Made by a program: the position numbers and the translations under genes. A stretch of 64,000 nt of DNA, from NCBI GenBank assembly GCA_041521345.1, contig JBGOHB010000016.1; one strand, given 5' to 3'. Within the stretch, counting starts at the first letter, position 1; each line of letters begins with the position of its first letter. The notes under the pieces are model-generated. The model saw only the letters and a list, made by a program, of their open reading frames with translations. It searched no databases and was not told where the DNA came from. The DNA is from Virgibacillus_N oceani_A. Lineage in GTDB: Bacteria; Bacillota; Bacilli; Bacillales; Amphibacillaceae. This document shows, piece by piece, positions 53,064-62,112 of this stretch.

Positions 53064-54028
53064 TTAATTAATTGGACACTCTCTTGAACTTTCAATAAAA
53101 GATTGCTGTTTTATTGCAGTGTAACTGGTTGGCCGACAAAAGCGCCACGTCCTGGGACTACGGGACGTCCCATCATAAAGAATTGTGGCAACGTCTGCAT
53201 GACCTACGTCCTGTAGGCCTAAACCCACTGAATGAAGTTTCACTTTATCGCCAAACCTGACATACTAATAACTGGTGCTAAATAGTATGTTTGAAAAAGA
53301 CTTAATCTAAATAAAAAGGTAAGGAATCCATTTTGAACGGGTTGTCAAAGTGGGTTCTTTTTATTTTTGGGTAGCTATAAAACGTTTGGATGGTGGTTAT
53401 CTCAAAGCGTTTTCGAGCAATTGTGAGGAAGGTTTCGTCTTAGATGGCTGCTCTACTTACCTTCTTCCTTTTATCTTTTATGAATGGAAAAGGGATACCC
53501 TTGGTATAAGAGTACCCCTTTGATTTCTAAAGTAACACATAAGATTTATTCGATTTTTATTATCGTTTATATAAAATCTGTTTTATTTCTTTTTTACCGC
53601 GGTACATGTTCCACTTCAAGTTCTCTAACTTAAGCAACGCAAGCCCAAACCTGCTCTTGCGTCCTTGCAACCCTTTAGTTGCGCCAGTGTGAATAAGCAT
53701 CTGCAAAAACATTGCGTAGAATGCCAGAATTACTTAGTTGTTACTATATTTTTTTATAATATCACATATAGGAGGAGGTGTCAAATTATACGAAAGGAAT
53801 GTGGCGCGGATATTTCTGTAATTGGTTTGACCGTCGAAACTGGGAGGAAGCTTATCTATCGAAGTCACTAAGTTTAAATGTCTGAAAGGTCATATTAACC
53901 AACTTTCTTCATACCTGATAAACCTTAACCCTTAAAGAAACTTCTCCGATGGGTAACTCCACTTATTGACTTGAATCACTATGGTGTCTATACTTTTGGT
54001 AGATTGTTTTAGAAGGAGAGAGAATTGT
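53064..54028. other. Intergenic region with hairpins and possible gene relics
   Basis: No intact gene. At 53325-53364 GAATCCATTTTGA pairs with TCAAAGTGGGTTC (G-T pairs allowed), followed by a T-rich run, a terminator. Between about 53140 and 53220, GACGTCC/GGACGT-type inverted motifs (GCCACGTCCTGGGACTACGG, ACGTCCTGTAGG) look like a dispersed palindromic repeat. On the minus strand, 53690 to about 53575 reads LQGRKSRFGLALLKLENLKW without a start and may be a transposase or other gene tail. AGGAGGAGGTG at 53769 has no usable start codon after it. Confidence 0.4.
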
Positions 54029-54601
54029 ATGAATGGAAAAATAATTGTTTTTTCCGGGTTTAGCGGAGTAGGAAAAAATACGATTATTAATGAATTGAAA
54101 AGTAAATACCCTCACGTTTTATATATCCCGTCCATGACGACCAGGGAAATGCGCGCAGGAGAAACGGAAGGGTCTCCTTATTTTTTTGTAGACAGAGATG
54201 AATTTAAAAGCAGGATTGCGAATAATTATTTTATTGAGTATGAGGAAGTACATGAAAACTGGTACGGCACACCAAAGGATAAGTACTACGAAGCAATAGA
54301 AAACAATCTAATAGTGGTGAAAGATATTGACGTGAACGGCGCAGTGGCCATGAAGCAGGAGTTTGGAGATAATACTGTACTGGTCTATATCGAACCTCCA
54401 AGTATTGATGAATTAAAGCATCGCCTGTTAAACCGCGGGGATAACTCGGATGATATTATCAGAAGGCTGAAAAGGGTGGACTATGAACTGTCCAAGAAAC
54501 CTTTATTCGATGAAATCGTAGTAAATGATGACCTCGAAAAAGCTGTGCTTAAGTGTGAAGAGGTTTTGCTGAAACATGCAACAGGAATTACCCCTTCATA
54601 A
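54029..54601 (+). CDS. Guanylate kinase-like protein
   Basis: A 190-residue P-loop kinase of the guanylate kinase family. IIVFSGFSGVGKNTIINEL is the P-loop, SMTTREMRAGETEGSPYFFV is the GMP-binding signature, and NWYGTPKDKYYEAIENN and VVKDIDVNGAVAMKQEF follow. It is shorter and more divergent than housekeeping Gmk (usually about 205 residues), so it is probably a paralogue acting on GMP or another small nucleotide. ATG 54029 follows AGAAGGAGAGAG; the frame is open further upstream without a ribosome site. An ABC transporter gene begins 27 bp downstream. Confidence 0.82.
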   Translation: MNGKIIVFSGFSGVGKNTIINELKSKYPHVLYIPSMTTREMRAGETEGSPYFFVDRDEFKSRIANNYFIEYEEVHENWYGTPKDKYYEAIENNLIVVKDIDVNGAVAMKQEFGDNTVLVYIEPPSIDELKHRLLNRGDNSDDIIRRLKRVDYELSKKPLFDEIVVNDDLEKAVLKCEEVLLKHATGITPS

Positions 54602-54628
54602 ATAGAGAAGCAACGGAAAGGTGAGACA

Positions 54629-55414
54629 ATGGGAGAAACGGCGATCAAATTATCAAACCTAACAAAATCATACAGAAAAAATGCTGCTGTAAAAGATGTG
54701 ACACTGGAAGTGGAAAAAGGGGAATTGTTTGGTTTTCTTGGTCCTAATGGGGCCGGAAAAACAACAACGATTAAAATGATGACTGGTTTATTGGAGCCAA
54801 CGGAAGGTACTGCAGAAATTATCGGCATTGATATTTGGAAAGATCCGCTTGAAGCTAAAAAGAAGATTGCTTACGTGCCGGATCAGCCAAATCTATATCC
54901 CAAACTGACAGGTTGGGATTATTTGGCGTTTATCGCTTCTGTTTTTCGGATTCCCAAGAAACAGTTTAAAACCAACGCAATGGAGTTGCTTGAAACGTTC
55001 AGTCTAACACATGATGCACATGATTTAATTGAAAGCTATTCCCACGGGATGAAGCAGAAAATTGCGATATGCGGGGCGCTCGTTTCCGAGCCGGACGTGT
55101 TTTTTTTGGATGAACCGACGGTCGGGCTTGACCCTAAAAGTGCACGCAGTCTAAAGAATCTGCTTCGGGAGCAATGTAATAACGGGATGACTGTCTTTAT
55201 GTCCACGCATATTTTAGAAATTGCTGAGCAGATGTGTGATCGGATTGGCATCATTTTTGATGGGGACATTATTTCTCTTGGGACGATGCAAGACCTTAGA
55301 ACACAAGGCGGGAATACGGATAAAAGTCTGGAGGATATTTTCCTGGAACTTACTGGTGGAGAAGACCAGCAAGAAGTCATCAAGGGCATGGCCGAAAATG
55401 GTGATTCCCAATGA
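54629..55414 (+). CDS. ABC transporter ATP-binding protein
   Basis: A 261-residue ATPase. Walker A is GFLGPNGAGKTTTIKMMTGL, the signature is ESYSHGMKQKIAICGAL (SHGMK, a known variant of SGGQ), Walker B is VFFLDEPTVGLDPKSAR, and the H-loop is MSTHILEIAEQMCDR. The gene overlaps the permease start by 4 bp. It resembles YthP/EcsA-type exporters of Bacillus, whose substrates are mostly undefined. Confidence 0.88.
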   Translation: MGETAIKLSNLTKSYRKNAAVKDVTLEVEKGELFGFLGPNGAGKTTTIKMMTGLLEPTEGTAEIIGIDIWKDPLEAKKKIAYVPDQPNLYPKLTGWDYLAFIASVFRIPKKQFKTNAMELLETFSLTHDAHDLIESYSHGMKQKIAICGALVSEPDVFFLDEPTVGLDPKSARSLKNLLREQCNNGMTVFMSTHILEIAEQMCDRIGIIFDGDIISLGTMQDLRTQGGNTDKSLEDIFLELTGGEDQQEVIKGMAENGDSQ

Positions 55415-57165
55415 TGAAAGCTCTTTTGAAAAATCAATGGAAAATATTTTGGAACATGGCTCGAACGCAGCCCAAGGTGAATTACATAAGCTATCTTGTA
55501 TTATTTGTCGTTTTTTTTATCGTGTTATATTGGTTAGTCTTAGGGATAGGGGTAATAGGTGATGCAATTACGGAGCCCATTTTGGCGGGCCTCCTGTCCT
55601 ACGGGTTTCTGATAGTGATTGGATTTATTATTTTATTTAGTCTCCCGCAGGTATTTAAGCATTTGTATTCTGCTACTGATTTAAATCTCTTGTTCACGAT
55701 GCCAATTCCGACAAGGTATATATTTTGGATTAAATACATGCAGAGTTTTGTGGGGGCGCCAATAATTCTTTTTGTTCTAGCAATTGTGCCGTTATACGTG
55801 TATGGGTTATATGCCGGGGTCAATTTCCTGTATTTCCCTGTTGTGCTCATTATATTGCTTTCTGTCATTGTGATTGGCTTATCGATTGCCTATTTGTTTA
55901 ACCTAGTTCTAGTGCAGATCATACCGGCATCGAGAGCTAATGAATTTATGTCAGTAATGAGTGTATTGGCAGGGTTATTGGTCTATCTTTTGTTTTTCCT
56001 CCCCGGCAGAGCAAACGAAGAACCGCTCACAGAAGTTATTCTGTCCGGATTGCCTTTATTTCCAGCATGGTTTCCGGTAACATGGGCGAGTAACGCCATT
56101 ACACAGGCAAGTACAGGTTCATTTGACTTTTTTATTCCTTTTCTTATGATGCTTGTTCTGACAATTATTTTTATCCTGGTAACATCTACACTTGTTGACA
56201 GGGGGTTTCGAACCGGATGGGTAAAATTGAGTGAAGGAAGTGGAAAAAAACGCAAAAAAGCCACCAAGAAAAAACAAGAGTCAAAGCTTAATCGTCCCGT
56301 GATTGCTGTCGGGAAAAAAGAATGGTTTACTTTAAAACGTGATGTAAGAGAATGGCTTTCGTTTATTCCAATTTTCATTTTTATGTTCGTATTCCTATTT
56401 TCAGGCTTTATCTCTGGAGAAGGAAACTTAAATGATTTACGTGGTATACCTGAATTAACCTGGCCACTAGCGCAGATTCTATTATTATCTATTTATGGCA
56501 TGACGAATGCACAATTTGCCAGTTTTTCCATTGCGCGAGAGGCAAAGTCAACGTGGATATTGGAGATTCTCCCGCTATCTGGAAAAGAGATTATTTTTGG
56601 GAAGTTGTGGATCAGCTGGCTTGTTCCTTTTGTCATTTTAACGGTGATTGAAGTCGTTGCTGGTCTTTACCTTGGCTGGACAGCACTTCAGTTTATCGGT
56701 GGTATCGTGATGAAAGCTGTGCTCACTGTTGGCATGAGTGGCCTCGGCATATGGTTTGGGGCAATCGGGGCAAAGTATAATCCGGAAAATCCGCAGAACC
56801 GTTTGCGGTTTGCACCGGCTTTATTAATGATGATGGCTTCATTTGTTTATTTGTTCCTGGCGTTAATTCCATTTGCCATATTATTGATCCCTGTGGAAGC
56901 AATGGCATTTGTCCAGGAGGTTAGTAATACGAATGGTTTTATTGGAACTGCGGGCGGTTTTATTTATTCGGTACTGCAATGGAAAGAAGCAAGTGTGTTC
57001 CTCGTTATGGTAGGAGGTTTCATTTTAATGCTGGCCGTTTCCTTTGGTGTTGCGTATTTATTCGCGGTGAAAAGTGCCCGCAGAATAGAAGAAGGCATCG
57101 ATATTGAAATGGTGCAGGCCACCGTTTCCAAACCATTGTTCGGAAAGCGGCCTGGCGGTTTATAA
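55411..57165 (+). CDS. Large ABC transporter permease
   Basis: A 584-residue membrane protein with two blocks of about six spans separated by a basic cytoplasmic stretch (GSGKKRKKATKKKQESKLNR, residues 275-294). It belongs with large Bacillaceae putative ABC exporter permeases (YthQ-like). ARTQPKVNYISYLVLFVVFF is the first membrane segment and FTMPIPTRYIFWIKY lies in the first cytoplasmic region. One protein of this size may supply the whole membrane pore. It is translationally coupled to the ATPase and ends at a strong terminator. The substrate is unknown. Confidence 0.8.
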   Translation: MMKALLKNQWKIFWNMARTQPKVNYISYLVLFVVFFIVLYWLVLGIGVIGDAITEPILAGLLSYGFLIVIGFIILFSLPQVFKHLYSATDLNLLFTMPIPTRYIFWIKYMQSFVGAPIILFVLAIVPLYVYGLYAGVNFLYFPVVLIILLSVIVIGLSIAYLFNLVLVQIIPASRANEFMSVMSVLAGLLVYLLFFLPGRANEEPLTEVILSGLPLFPAWFPVTWASNAITQASTGSFDFFIPFLMMLVLTIIFILVTSTLVDRGFRTGWVKLSEGSGKKRKKATKKKQESKLNRPVIAVGKKEWFTLKRDVREWLSFIPIFIFMFVFLFSGFISGEGNLNDLRGIPELTWPLAQILLLSIYGMTNAQFASFSIAREAKSTWILEILPLSGKEIIFGKLWISWLVPFVILTVIEVVAGLYLGWTALQFIGGIVMKAVLTVGMSGLGIWFGAIGAKYNPENPQNRLRFAPALLMMMASFVYLFLALIPFAILLIPVEAMAFVQEVSNTNGFIGTAGGFIYSVLQWKEASVFLVMVGGFILMLAVSFGVAYLFAVKSARRIEEGIDIEMVQATVSKPLFGKRPGGL

Positions 57166-57169
57166 ACAA

Positions 57170-57220
57170 AAAAATCCTTATTGTTATGCAGTCTTTGGGC
57201 TGCTTACAATAAGGATTTTT
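57170..57220. terminator. Rho-independent terminator
   Basis: AAAAATCCTTATTGT at 57170-57184 pairs exactly with ACAATAAGGATTTTT at 57206-57220, with an inner GCAG/CTGC stem. It follows the permease stop by 4 bp. Confidence 0.88.
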
Positions 57221-57258
57221 ATTATAAAGTACGGGAAGTATAGTATTTATACAGAACA

Positions 57259-57287
57259 TTGCTATAGACCATAAAAAATGGTATACT
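57259..57287 (+). promoter_or_regulatory. Putative promoter of the helD leader
   Basis: TTGCTA at 57259-57264 and TATACT at 57282-57287 are separated by 17 bp. This would start a leader of roughly 380 nt before the helD start codon. Confidence 0.6.
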
Positions 57288-57400
57288 TTTAAAGTGACCG
57301 CAATTGTATATGAGTGCACAAAAATATCTAATATTATTATATCACTGATTGGTTTCAAAGTCAACATAAAACAAAATTTAAGTTTACCCGAAAAGATAGA

Positions 57401-57470
57401 TCGACTTTCCACAAAAAATAGGCATGGGAAAGTTCGAGCCCAAAAATGACTTTTCCATGCCTGTTTTAGC
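57401..57470 (+). terminator. Leader terminator with an overlapping alternative stem
   Basis: AGGCATGGGAAAGT at 57420-57433 pairs with ACTTTTCCATGCCT at 57449-57462, followed by GTTTTAGC and a later TTTTT. Its left arm can instead pair with TCGACTTTCC at 57401-57410 (using GGGAAAGTTCGA at 57426-57437), so two exclusive folds are possible, the layout of an attenuator. It precedes the short leader frame. Confidence 0.65.
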
Positions 57471-57564
57471 TATTTTTATGGTAAATAAAAGAAAATAATC
57501 CTCCCAAAATGTGTTAAAACTTATTTGGATAAAACAAAATTTATAACACAAAAGGAGACTCTGT

Positions 57565-57624
57565 ATGTCTAATTATAACGCATTTTTCCAAGCAATTTAT
57601 ACCTTTGAGTTTACCTTTTTGTAA
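57565..57624 (+). CDS. Putative 19-residue leader peptide upstream of helD
   Basis: ATG 57565 with AAAGGAGA upstream (57551-57558, about 6 bp spacing) opens a 19-codon frame, MSNYNAFFQAIYTFEFTFL, ending at TAA 57622-57624. Its last codons form the left arm of the perfect hairpin at 57604-57645, so a ribosome stalling on it would keep the hairpin open. The arrangement is like antibiotic-resistance leaders. The peptide is inferred from start, ribosome site and position only. Confidence 0.5.
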   Translation: MSNYNAFFQAIYTFEFTFL

Positions 57625-57645
57625 GGGGGAAAAGGTAAACTCAAA
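57604..57645 (+). promoter_or_regulatory. Perfect 16-bp hairpin between leader peptide and helD
   Basis: TTTGAGTTTACCTTTT at 57604-57619 pairs with AAAAGGTAAACTCAAA at 57630-57645 around TGTAAGGGGG. A-rich, not T-rich, sequence follows, so it is not a standard terminator on the plus strand. The loop contains a ribosome-site-like AAGGGGG. The helD ribosome site lies 17 bp downstream. Confidence 0.7.
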
Positions 57646-57673
57646 AAAACAAAAATTAAATGGGGTGGATGGA

Positions 57674-59983
57674 ATGAGCCATGAAAAGGAAAACCGTGCC
57701 GCAGAAGAGCAGCGAATTGAGCGTGTTATACATGAAATCAACAAAAAAGAAGAAAAGATTCATGCTAAATCTGCTGGTCTGAAAGAGAGTGTGATTGAAC
57801 TCCGTAAAAATTTTTGGGAAGATGTCACAGTCAATTTAGATGAGCCGGATGATGTCATTGAAACGCACGCCAGTATGAAGCAACAGGCAGAGCTGTTATC
57901 GGAAAGAGAAAGAACACATGGGCAATTTTCTAAAGAACTGAAAACCCTGAAACGTTTAAAGGATTCGCCCTATTTTGGCCGTGTTGACTTTAAGGAAGAA
58001 AATGATAATGAAGCTGATCAAATTTATATAGGAACCGCATCGCTCATGGATCACAAGGAAGAAGATTTTATGATTTATGATTGGCGTGCCCCCATTTCAA
58101 GTATTTATTATGATTTTCCTCCGGGCAAGGCCGAGTATGAAACAATGGAAGGCTCGATTAAAGGAGATATGACGTTAAAACGGCAATTTATTATAAGACA
58201 GGGCGAGCTCAAAGGCATATTTGACACTGGCGTATCCATAGGTGATCCCCTTTTGCAAGAGGCGCTTGGAAACAATGCCAGTACTACAATGAAAAGTATT
58301 GTAGCAACGATTCAGGAGGAACAGAACAAAATTATCCGCAATGAAAGAAGCCGTCTTTTGGTCGTTCAGGGAGCGGCGGGCAGTGGAAAAACGTCTGCTG
58401 CCCTGCAACGTATCGCCTATTTGATGTATCGATACAGGGATCAATTAAACGCTGATAATATGATTCTTTTTTCTCCTAATCCATTATTTACAAGTTATGT
58501 TGCGAATGTACTGCCAGATCTGGGAGAGGAAAACATTAAACAAACCACGTTTCTGGACTTCCTGGAAGAAGGTATTGGTAAAGAAATCACCATTGAATCC
58601 CCATTTAAACAGATGGAATATGCGTTAACAGGGGAAGGAAGTAATGACCATGAAATTCGAATGAAAAATATTGCATTGAAGTCGAGTTTGGATTTCAAAC
58701 AGGTGATCGAGGCATTTATTTTACATCTGAAACATAAGGGCATCCATTTTAAAAATATCACTTTCCAGCATCGCGTCCTTATTTCAAAAGAAGCACAGTA
58801 TGATTATTTTTATGGTTTAGATGAACATATGGATATTCCAAATAAAGTGGAGCTTGTCAGCAGGTGGCTGCTGAAGGAACTTCGACAAAAGATGGAGGAG
58901 GAGAAGGACAAGGATTGGGTAATGGAAAAAGTGGAATCACTTGATAGGGAAACTTATTTAAAAGCCTATTATCAAACACAGGATCAGGATGATGTGAATG
59001 ATGTTGACACGGAAGAGGAGTTTTTGCGGGCGGCAGTGGTGAAAAATGTGTACTTGAAAATTAAGAAGCGGATTAAGGAATTTCAGTTTGTGAATGTCGC
59101 GGCAACCTACCTGAAAATGTTTAAAGATTGGGATCCTGAAAATCATCGGCCGGATTACTGGGAGGAAATTAATGCGTTTACCGCTTTTTATTTATCTCGA
59201 AAACATGTGATGTGGGAAGACGCTGCCCCGTATGCATATTTCAAGGGATTATTATTGGGGCATCACGCTGATCGATCAGTTCGGCAGTTAGTGATTGACG
59301 AGGCGCAGGATTATTCGGCCTTTCAATATGCATATATAAAAGAGGTTTTTCCTTATACACGAATGACTTTGCTTGGCGATGTGAATCAGGGAATCTATGC
59401 CTATGCAACAGAGGAAAATCCGCTTACCCCATCCACTGCTCTGGATAATCAGGAGCGGATCACACTGACAAAGAGTTACCGTTCCACAAAACAAATTGTG
59501 GAATTTACAAAAGCTTTTGCGCCTGGTGAAGAAGCGATTGTACCTTTTAACCGAGAAGGGGATAAGCCAAGGTTGTTACAGATCGAAAGTGCAGACCTCA
59601 TGGAAGTGCTGCTTGAAAATGTAGAGGCACTTCGTGAACGTGGATATGAGAGTATTGCGCTAATTTGTAAAACAAAGCAGGAGAGCAACATGCTTTATGA
59701 ACTTTTGAAAGATGAAACTGCGGTTAAGAAGATGGATGAGGAAACATTTGAATTTGAAAAGGGGTTGCTGATTCTGCCTGTATACTTAGCGAAGGGGATA
59801 GAATTTGATGCGGTAATAATTCCTGATGCTTCTGAACAAAGCTATGAAAAGGAGTCGGACAGAACACTTTTTTATACAGCTTGTACCAGGGCAATGCATT
59901 CACTTGTCATGTTGAGTAACGGTTCTCCTTGCAGGTTTATTGGGGAGGCATCCGGGAATAAATATGATGTAAGTGGGGTATAG
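57674..59983 (+). CDS. helD: RNA polymerase recycling factor HelD (UvrD-like ATPase)
   Basis: About 769 residues. The N-terminal coiled-coil arm (ENRAAEEQRIERVIHEINKK) inserts into RNA polymerase in known HelD proteins. The two-domain SF1 motor shows Walker A GAAGSGKTSAALQR (233-246), motif II VIDEAQDYSAFQY with Asp542, GDVNQGIYAY, LTKSYRSTKQIVEF and the C-terminal VYLAKGIEFDAVIIPDA. HelD removes stalled polymerase from DNA, and some HelD proteins protect it from rifamycins. ATG 57674 follows GGGGTGG; the frame is open back to 57605 but across the hairpin. The leader suggests induced expression. Confidence 0.9.
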   Translation: MSHEKENRAAEEQRIERVIHEINKKEEKIHAKSAGLKESVIELRKNFWEDVTVNLDEPDDVIETHASMKQQAELLSERERTHGQFSKELKTLKRLKDSPYFGRVDFKEENDNEADQIYIGTASLMDHKEEDFMIYDWRAPISSIYYDFPPGKAEYETMEGSIKGDMTLKRQFIIRQGELKGIFDTGVSIGDPLLQEALGNNASTTMKSIVATIQEEQNKIIRNERSRLLVVQGAAGSGKTSAALQRIAYLMYRYRDQLNADNMILFSPNPLFTSYVANVLPDLGEENIKQTTFLDFLEEGIGKEITIESPFKQMEYALTGEGSNDHEIRMKNIALKSSLDFKQVIEAFILHLKHKGIHFKNITFQHRVLISKEAQYDYFYGLDEHMDIPNKVELVSRWLLKELRQKMEEEKDKDWVMEKVESLDRETYLKAYYQTQDQDDVNDVDTEEEFLRAAVVKNVYLKIKKRIKEFQFVNVAATYLKMFKDWDPENHRPDYWEEINAFTAFYLSRKHVMWEDAAPYAYFKGLLLGHHADRSVRQLVIDEAQDYSAFQYAYIKEVFPYTRMTLLGDVNQGIYAYATEENPLTPSTALDNQERITLTKSYRSTKQIVEFTKAFAPGEEAIVPFNREGDKPRLLQIESADLMEVLLENVEALRERGYESIALICKTKQESNMLYELLKDETAVKKMDEETFEFEKGLLILPVYLAKGIEFDAVIIPDASEQSYEKESDRTLFYTACTRAMHSLVMLSNGSPCRFIGEASGNKYDVSGV

Positions 59984-60024
59984 AGGCATAGGGGCAGCTC
60001 ACCTGTCCCTATGTCTCTTTATTT
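59983..60024. terminator. Bidirectional Rho-independent terminator
   Basis: GAGGCATAGGGGCAG at 59983-59997 pairs with CTGTCCCTATGTCTC at 60003-60017 (two G-T pairs), followed by TTTATTTTT. It lies between the convergent helD and small minus-strand gene. Confidence 0.8.
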
Positions 60025-60234
60025 TTATAAATTGTTATAGACCTGTGAAATTTCTTTTTCGGCTATTTCTTCGTTTGCTGATTCCAGCTTCTTATGTTCG
60101 TCTACAGAACTTCCGGATGGTGCATCCTCGGCCTGAAAAGGATGATTAAATTTGAGACCATTTGTTACGCCTAGTTCTCCGTCTTGGTTAGCCTCTGTTG
60201 GAAGTTCGAATTTCTTTTTGGGTTTTTGGGCCAT
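60025..60234 (-). CDS. Small hydrophilic protein of unknown function
   Basis: A 69-residue protein with a strong GAGGTGA ribosome site 5 bp before the ATG. It is charged and low in hydrophobics: MAQKPKKKFELPTEANQDGE, then LGVTNGLKFNHPFQAEDAPS, then GSSVDEHKKLESANEEIAEK. No family was recognised. Composition is like small spore- or stress-associated proteins of Bacillaceae, but that is only a resemblance. It is convergent to helD and shares the terminator. Confidence 0.7.
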   Translation of the reverse strand: MAQKPKKKFELPTEANQDGELGVTNGLKFNHPFQAEDAPSGSSVDEHKKLESANEEIAEKEISQVYNNL

Positions 60235-60331
60235 TTTATCACCTCATTTTAGATTTCGCAGGGTGGAACTTTTTTATTCCGCCCGTGTGCAACACTCAAA
60301 ATAATTAAGGATATACCCCCGCGAGCAGCTT

Positions 60332-60474
60332 TTTAACAGCGCTTTTCAGGGTATATCAGTGATAATTGAAAATTTAACAGCGCTTTTCAGGGTATATCAG
60401 CGATAATTGAAAACTTATCATCGATTTTCAGGATTTATCCTCGCTTTTGAGAATATATCAGCGTTCACCAGCAA
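60332..60474. repeat. Short tandem repeats, 41-bp unit built of 20/21-bp halves
   Basis: Two near-identical 41-bp units (60332-60372 and 60373-60413) begin TTTAACAGCGCTTTTCAGGG and continue TATATCAGYGATAATTGAAA. Degenerate half-units follow (CTTATCATCGATTTTCAGGA, TTTATCCTCGCTTTTGAGAA, TATATCAGCGTTCACCAG), giving about seven 20/21-bp copies with a consensus near TATATCAGCGATTTTCAGGA. The array is non-coding and lies between the small gene and cydA. Confidence 0.85.
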
Positions 60475-60538
60475 TCACATCCCTTCTGAACATATCATTT
60501 GTCCGAAGCTGTGTTCTGACTCGAACAAACGGCAAAGC

Positions 60539-60581
60539 AACAGCTGAATTTACCAATCTGTGGTATATTCAGCTGTTTTTG
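60539..60581 (+). terminator. Terminator-like hairpin upstream of cyd
   Basis: AACAGCTGAATTTACC at 60539-60554 pairs with GGTATATTCAGCTGTT at 60562-60577 (one mismatch), followed by TTTGATTT. No gene reads into it from nearby on the plus strand, so it may close an unseen transcript or insulate cydA. Confidence 0.65.
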
Positions 60582-60645
60582 ATTTATAAAAGCCGATGTT
60601 CATCAAATTGTTAAAGGAATGCCACTCAATTGTCATTGGTATCCT

Positions 60646-60675
60646 CAGTATAAGTGATTTAAATCATTTATACTG
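60646..60675. promoter_or_regulatory. 30-bp near-perfect palindrome, putative cyd operator
   Basis: The left half CAGTATAAGTGATTT and the right half AAATCATTTATACTG form a 30-bp dyad with only one mismatched pair. The core AGTGATTTAAATCATT resembles FNR-type sites (TGTGA-N6-TCACA). It lies about 90-120 bp before the cydA start, a likely site for oxygen or redox control. Confidence 0.6.
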
Positions 60676-60762
60676 TATGTATAGTGGAAACTTTGTCTAC
60701 CCAGGTATGTTTTTATGCCTTTTAAACTGGTTTTAATAACCACCAAGAGAGGAGTTTGACTA

Positions 60763-62112
60763 TTGCTGGAGATGGATCCGGTTATCATGAGCAGGTTATT
60801 GACTGCATTTACACTTGGGTTTCATATCATTTTTGCCACATTGGGTGTTGGTGTGCCCTTAATGATATGTATTGCTCAGTTTATTGGTATTAGAAGGAAT
60901 GACCCGCATTATCTCTTGCTGGCAAGAAGATGGGCGCGCGGGTTTGTGATAACAGTTGCTATTGGTGTCGTCACAGGTACTGCAATAGGGCTGCAACTAT
61001 CTTTATTATGGCCAAATTTCATGCAAATTGCCGGGCATGTAATCAGTCTTCCGTTGTTTATGGAAGTTTTTGCGTTTTTCTTTGAGGCAATATTTTTAGG
61101 TATATATTTATATACGTGGGATCGGTTTAAAAATCCTTATGTTCACTGGTCGCTCTCGATACCTATCGTCATTGGCGGAGGAATGTCCGCTGTTTTCATC
61201 ACTATGGTGAATAGCTTTATGAACACACCAGAAGGGTTTTTCCTGACTGGTGACGGTGTAGCGGCAATAAATCCGCTTGCGGCCATGTTTAATCCGGCTA
61301 CACCAACGAAGGTTTTTCATGTGCTGACCTCAGCCTATTTAACGGTAGCGGCGATACTTGCTGCGATTGCGGCTTTTCATTTGCTGCGGAAAAAAACCTC
61401 CAAGTATCATAAAAAAGCGTTAAAGCTAACGGTTACCGTTATGTTTATATTTTCACTGCTGACTGCGCTTGCCGGTGATGTATCTGCAAAGTTTCTGGCA
61501 GAACATCAGCCGGAAAAGCTGGCGGCTGCAGAATGGCATTTTGAAACAGAAGAAAATGCGGATTTAATACTATTCGGCTGGCTGAATGAAGATAATGACC
61601 CGGTTGGAGTTATTCGACTGCCAGGATTATTAAGCTTTCTGGCACATGGAGATGTTAACAGCGAAGTGATAGGGCTGGAGGAGTTTCCGGAAGAAGAAAC
61701 CCCGCCGCTTATCGTGCACTATATGTTTGATTTAATGGTAATGATCGGGATGTTCCTGGTAGCTTTATCATTACTATACCTGATCTTCAAAAAAGTAAAG
61801 CGGGTCAATGCGCACAGTAAATGGATGCTGTGGCTGCTTGTTCTGAGCGGGCCGCTTGCTGTGCTGGCGCTTGAGTTTGGTTGGCTTTATGCGGAATTGG
61901 GGAGGCAGCCGTGGATATTACGCGGCATTATGACAGTGGAAGAAGGTGCTACATCCTCGGCTTATGTAGGGGAAATGTTTTTCCTGTTCCTTGGTTTATA
62001 CGCAGTGCTTGGTACAATTTGTATTGTCGTGCTGCGCAAGTTATTCCGGAATAACCCTGCGGAGGAAGAGCTGGAGAAAAAATACCCAACGGTAGAAACG
62101 GAGGCTAATTAA
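60763..62112 (+). CDS. cydA: Cytochrome bd ubiquinol oxidase subunit I
   Basis: A 449-residue subunit with nine spans. RLLTAFTLGFHIIFATLGVG holds the His ligand of haem b595; conserved GRQPWILRGIMTVEEG and WLYAELGRQPW follow the Q-loop, which is the short Firmicute type. It oxidises quinol and reduces O2 at high affinity without pumping protons. TTG 60763 follows AGAGGAG at 60748-60754. Its stop overlaps the cydB start (TAATG), so the two subunits are coupled. Confidence 0.95.
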   Translation: MLEMDPVIMSRLLTAFTLGFHIIFATLGVGVPLMICIAQFIGIRRNDPHYLLLARRWARGFVITVAIGVVTGTAIGLQLSLLWPNFMQIAGHVISLPLFMEVFAFFFEAIFLGIYLYTWDRFKNPYVHWSLSIPIVIGGGMSAVFITMVNSFMNTPEGFFLTGDGVAAINPLAAMFNPATPTKVFHVLTSAYLTVAAILAAIAAFHLLRKKTSKYHKKALKLTVTVMFIFSLLTALAGDVSAKFLAEHQPEKLAAAEWHFETEENADLILFGWLNEDNDPVGVIRLPGLLSFLAHGDVNSEVIGLEEFPEEETPPLIVHYMFDLMVMIGMFLVALSLLYLIFKKVKRVNAHSKWMLWLLVLSGPLAVLALEFGWLYAELGRQPWILRGIMTVEEGATSSAYVGEMFFLFLGLYAVLGTICIVVLRKLFRNNPAEEELEKKYPTVETEAN

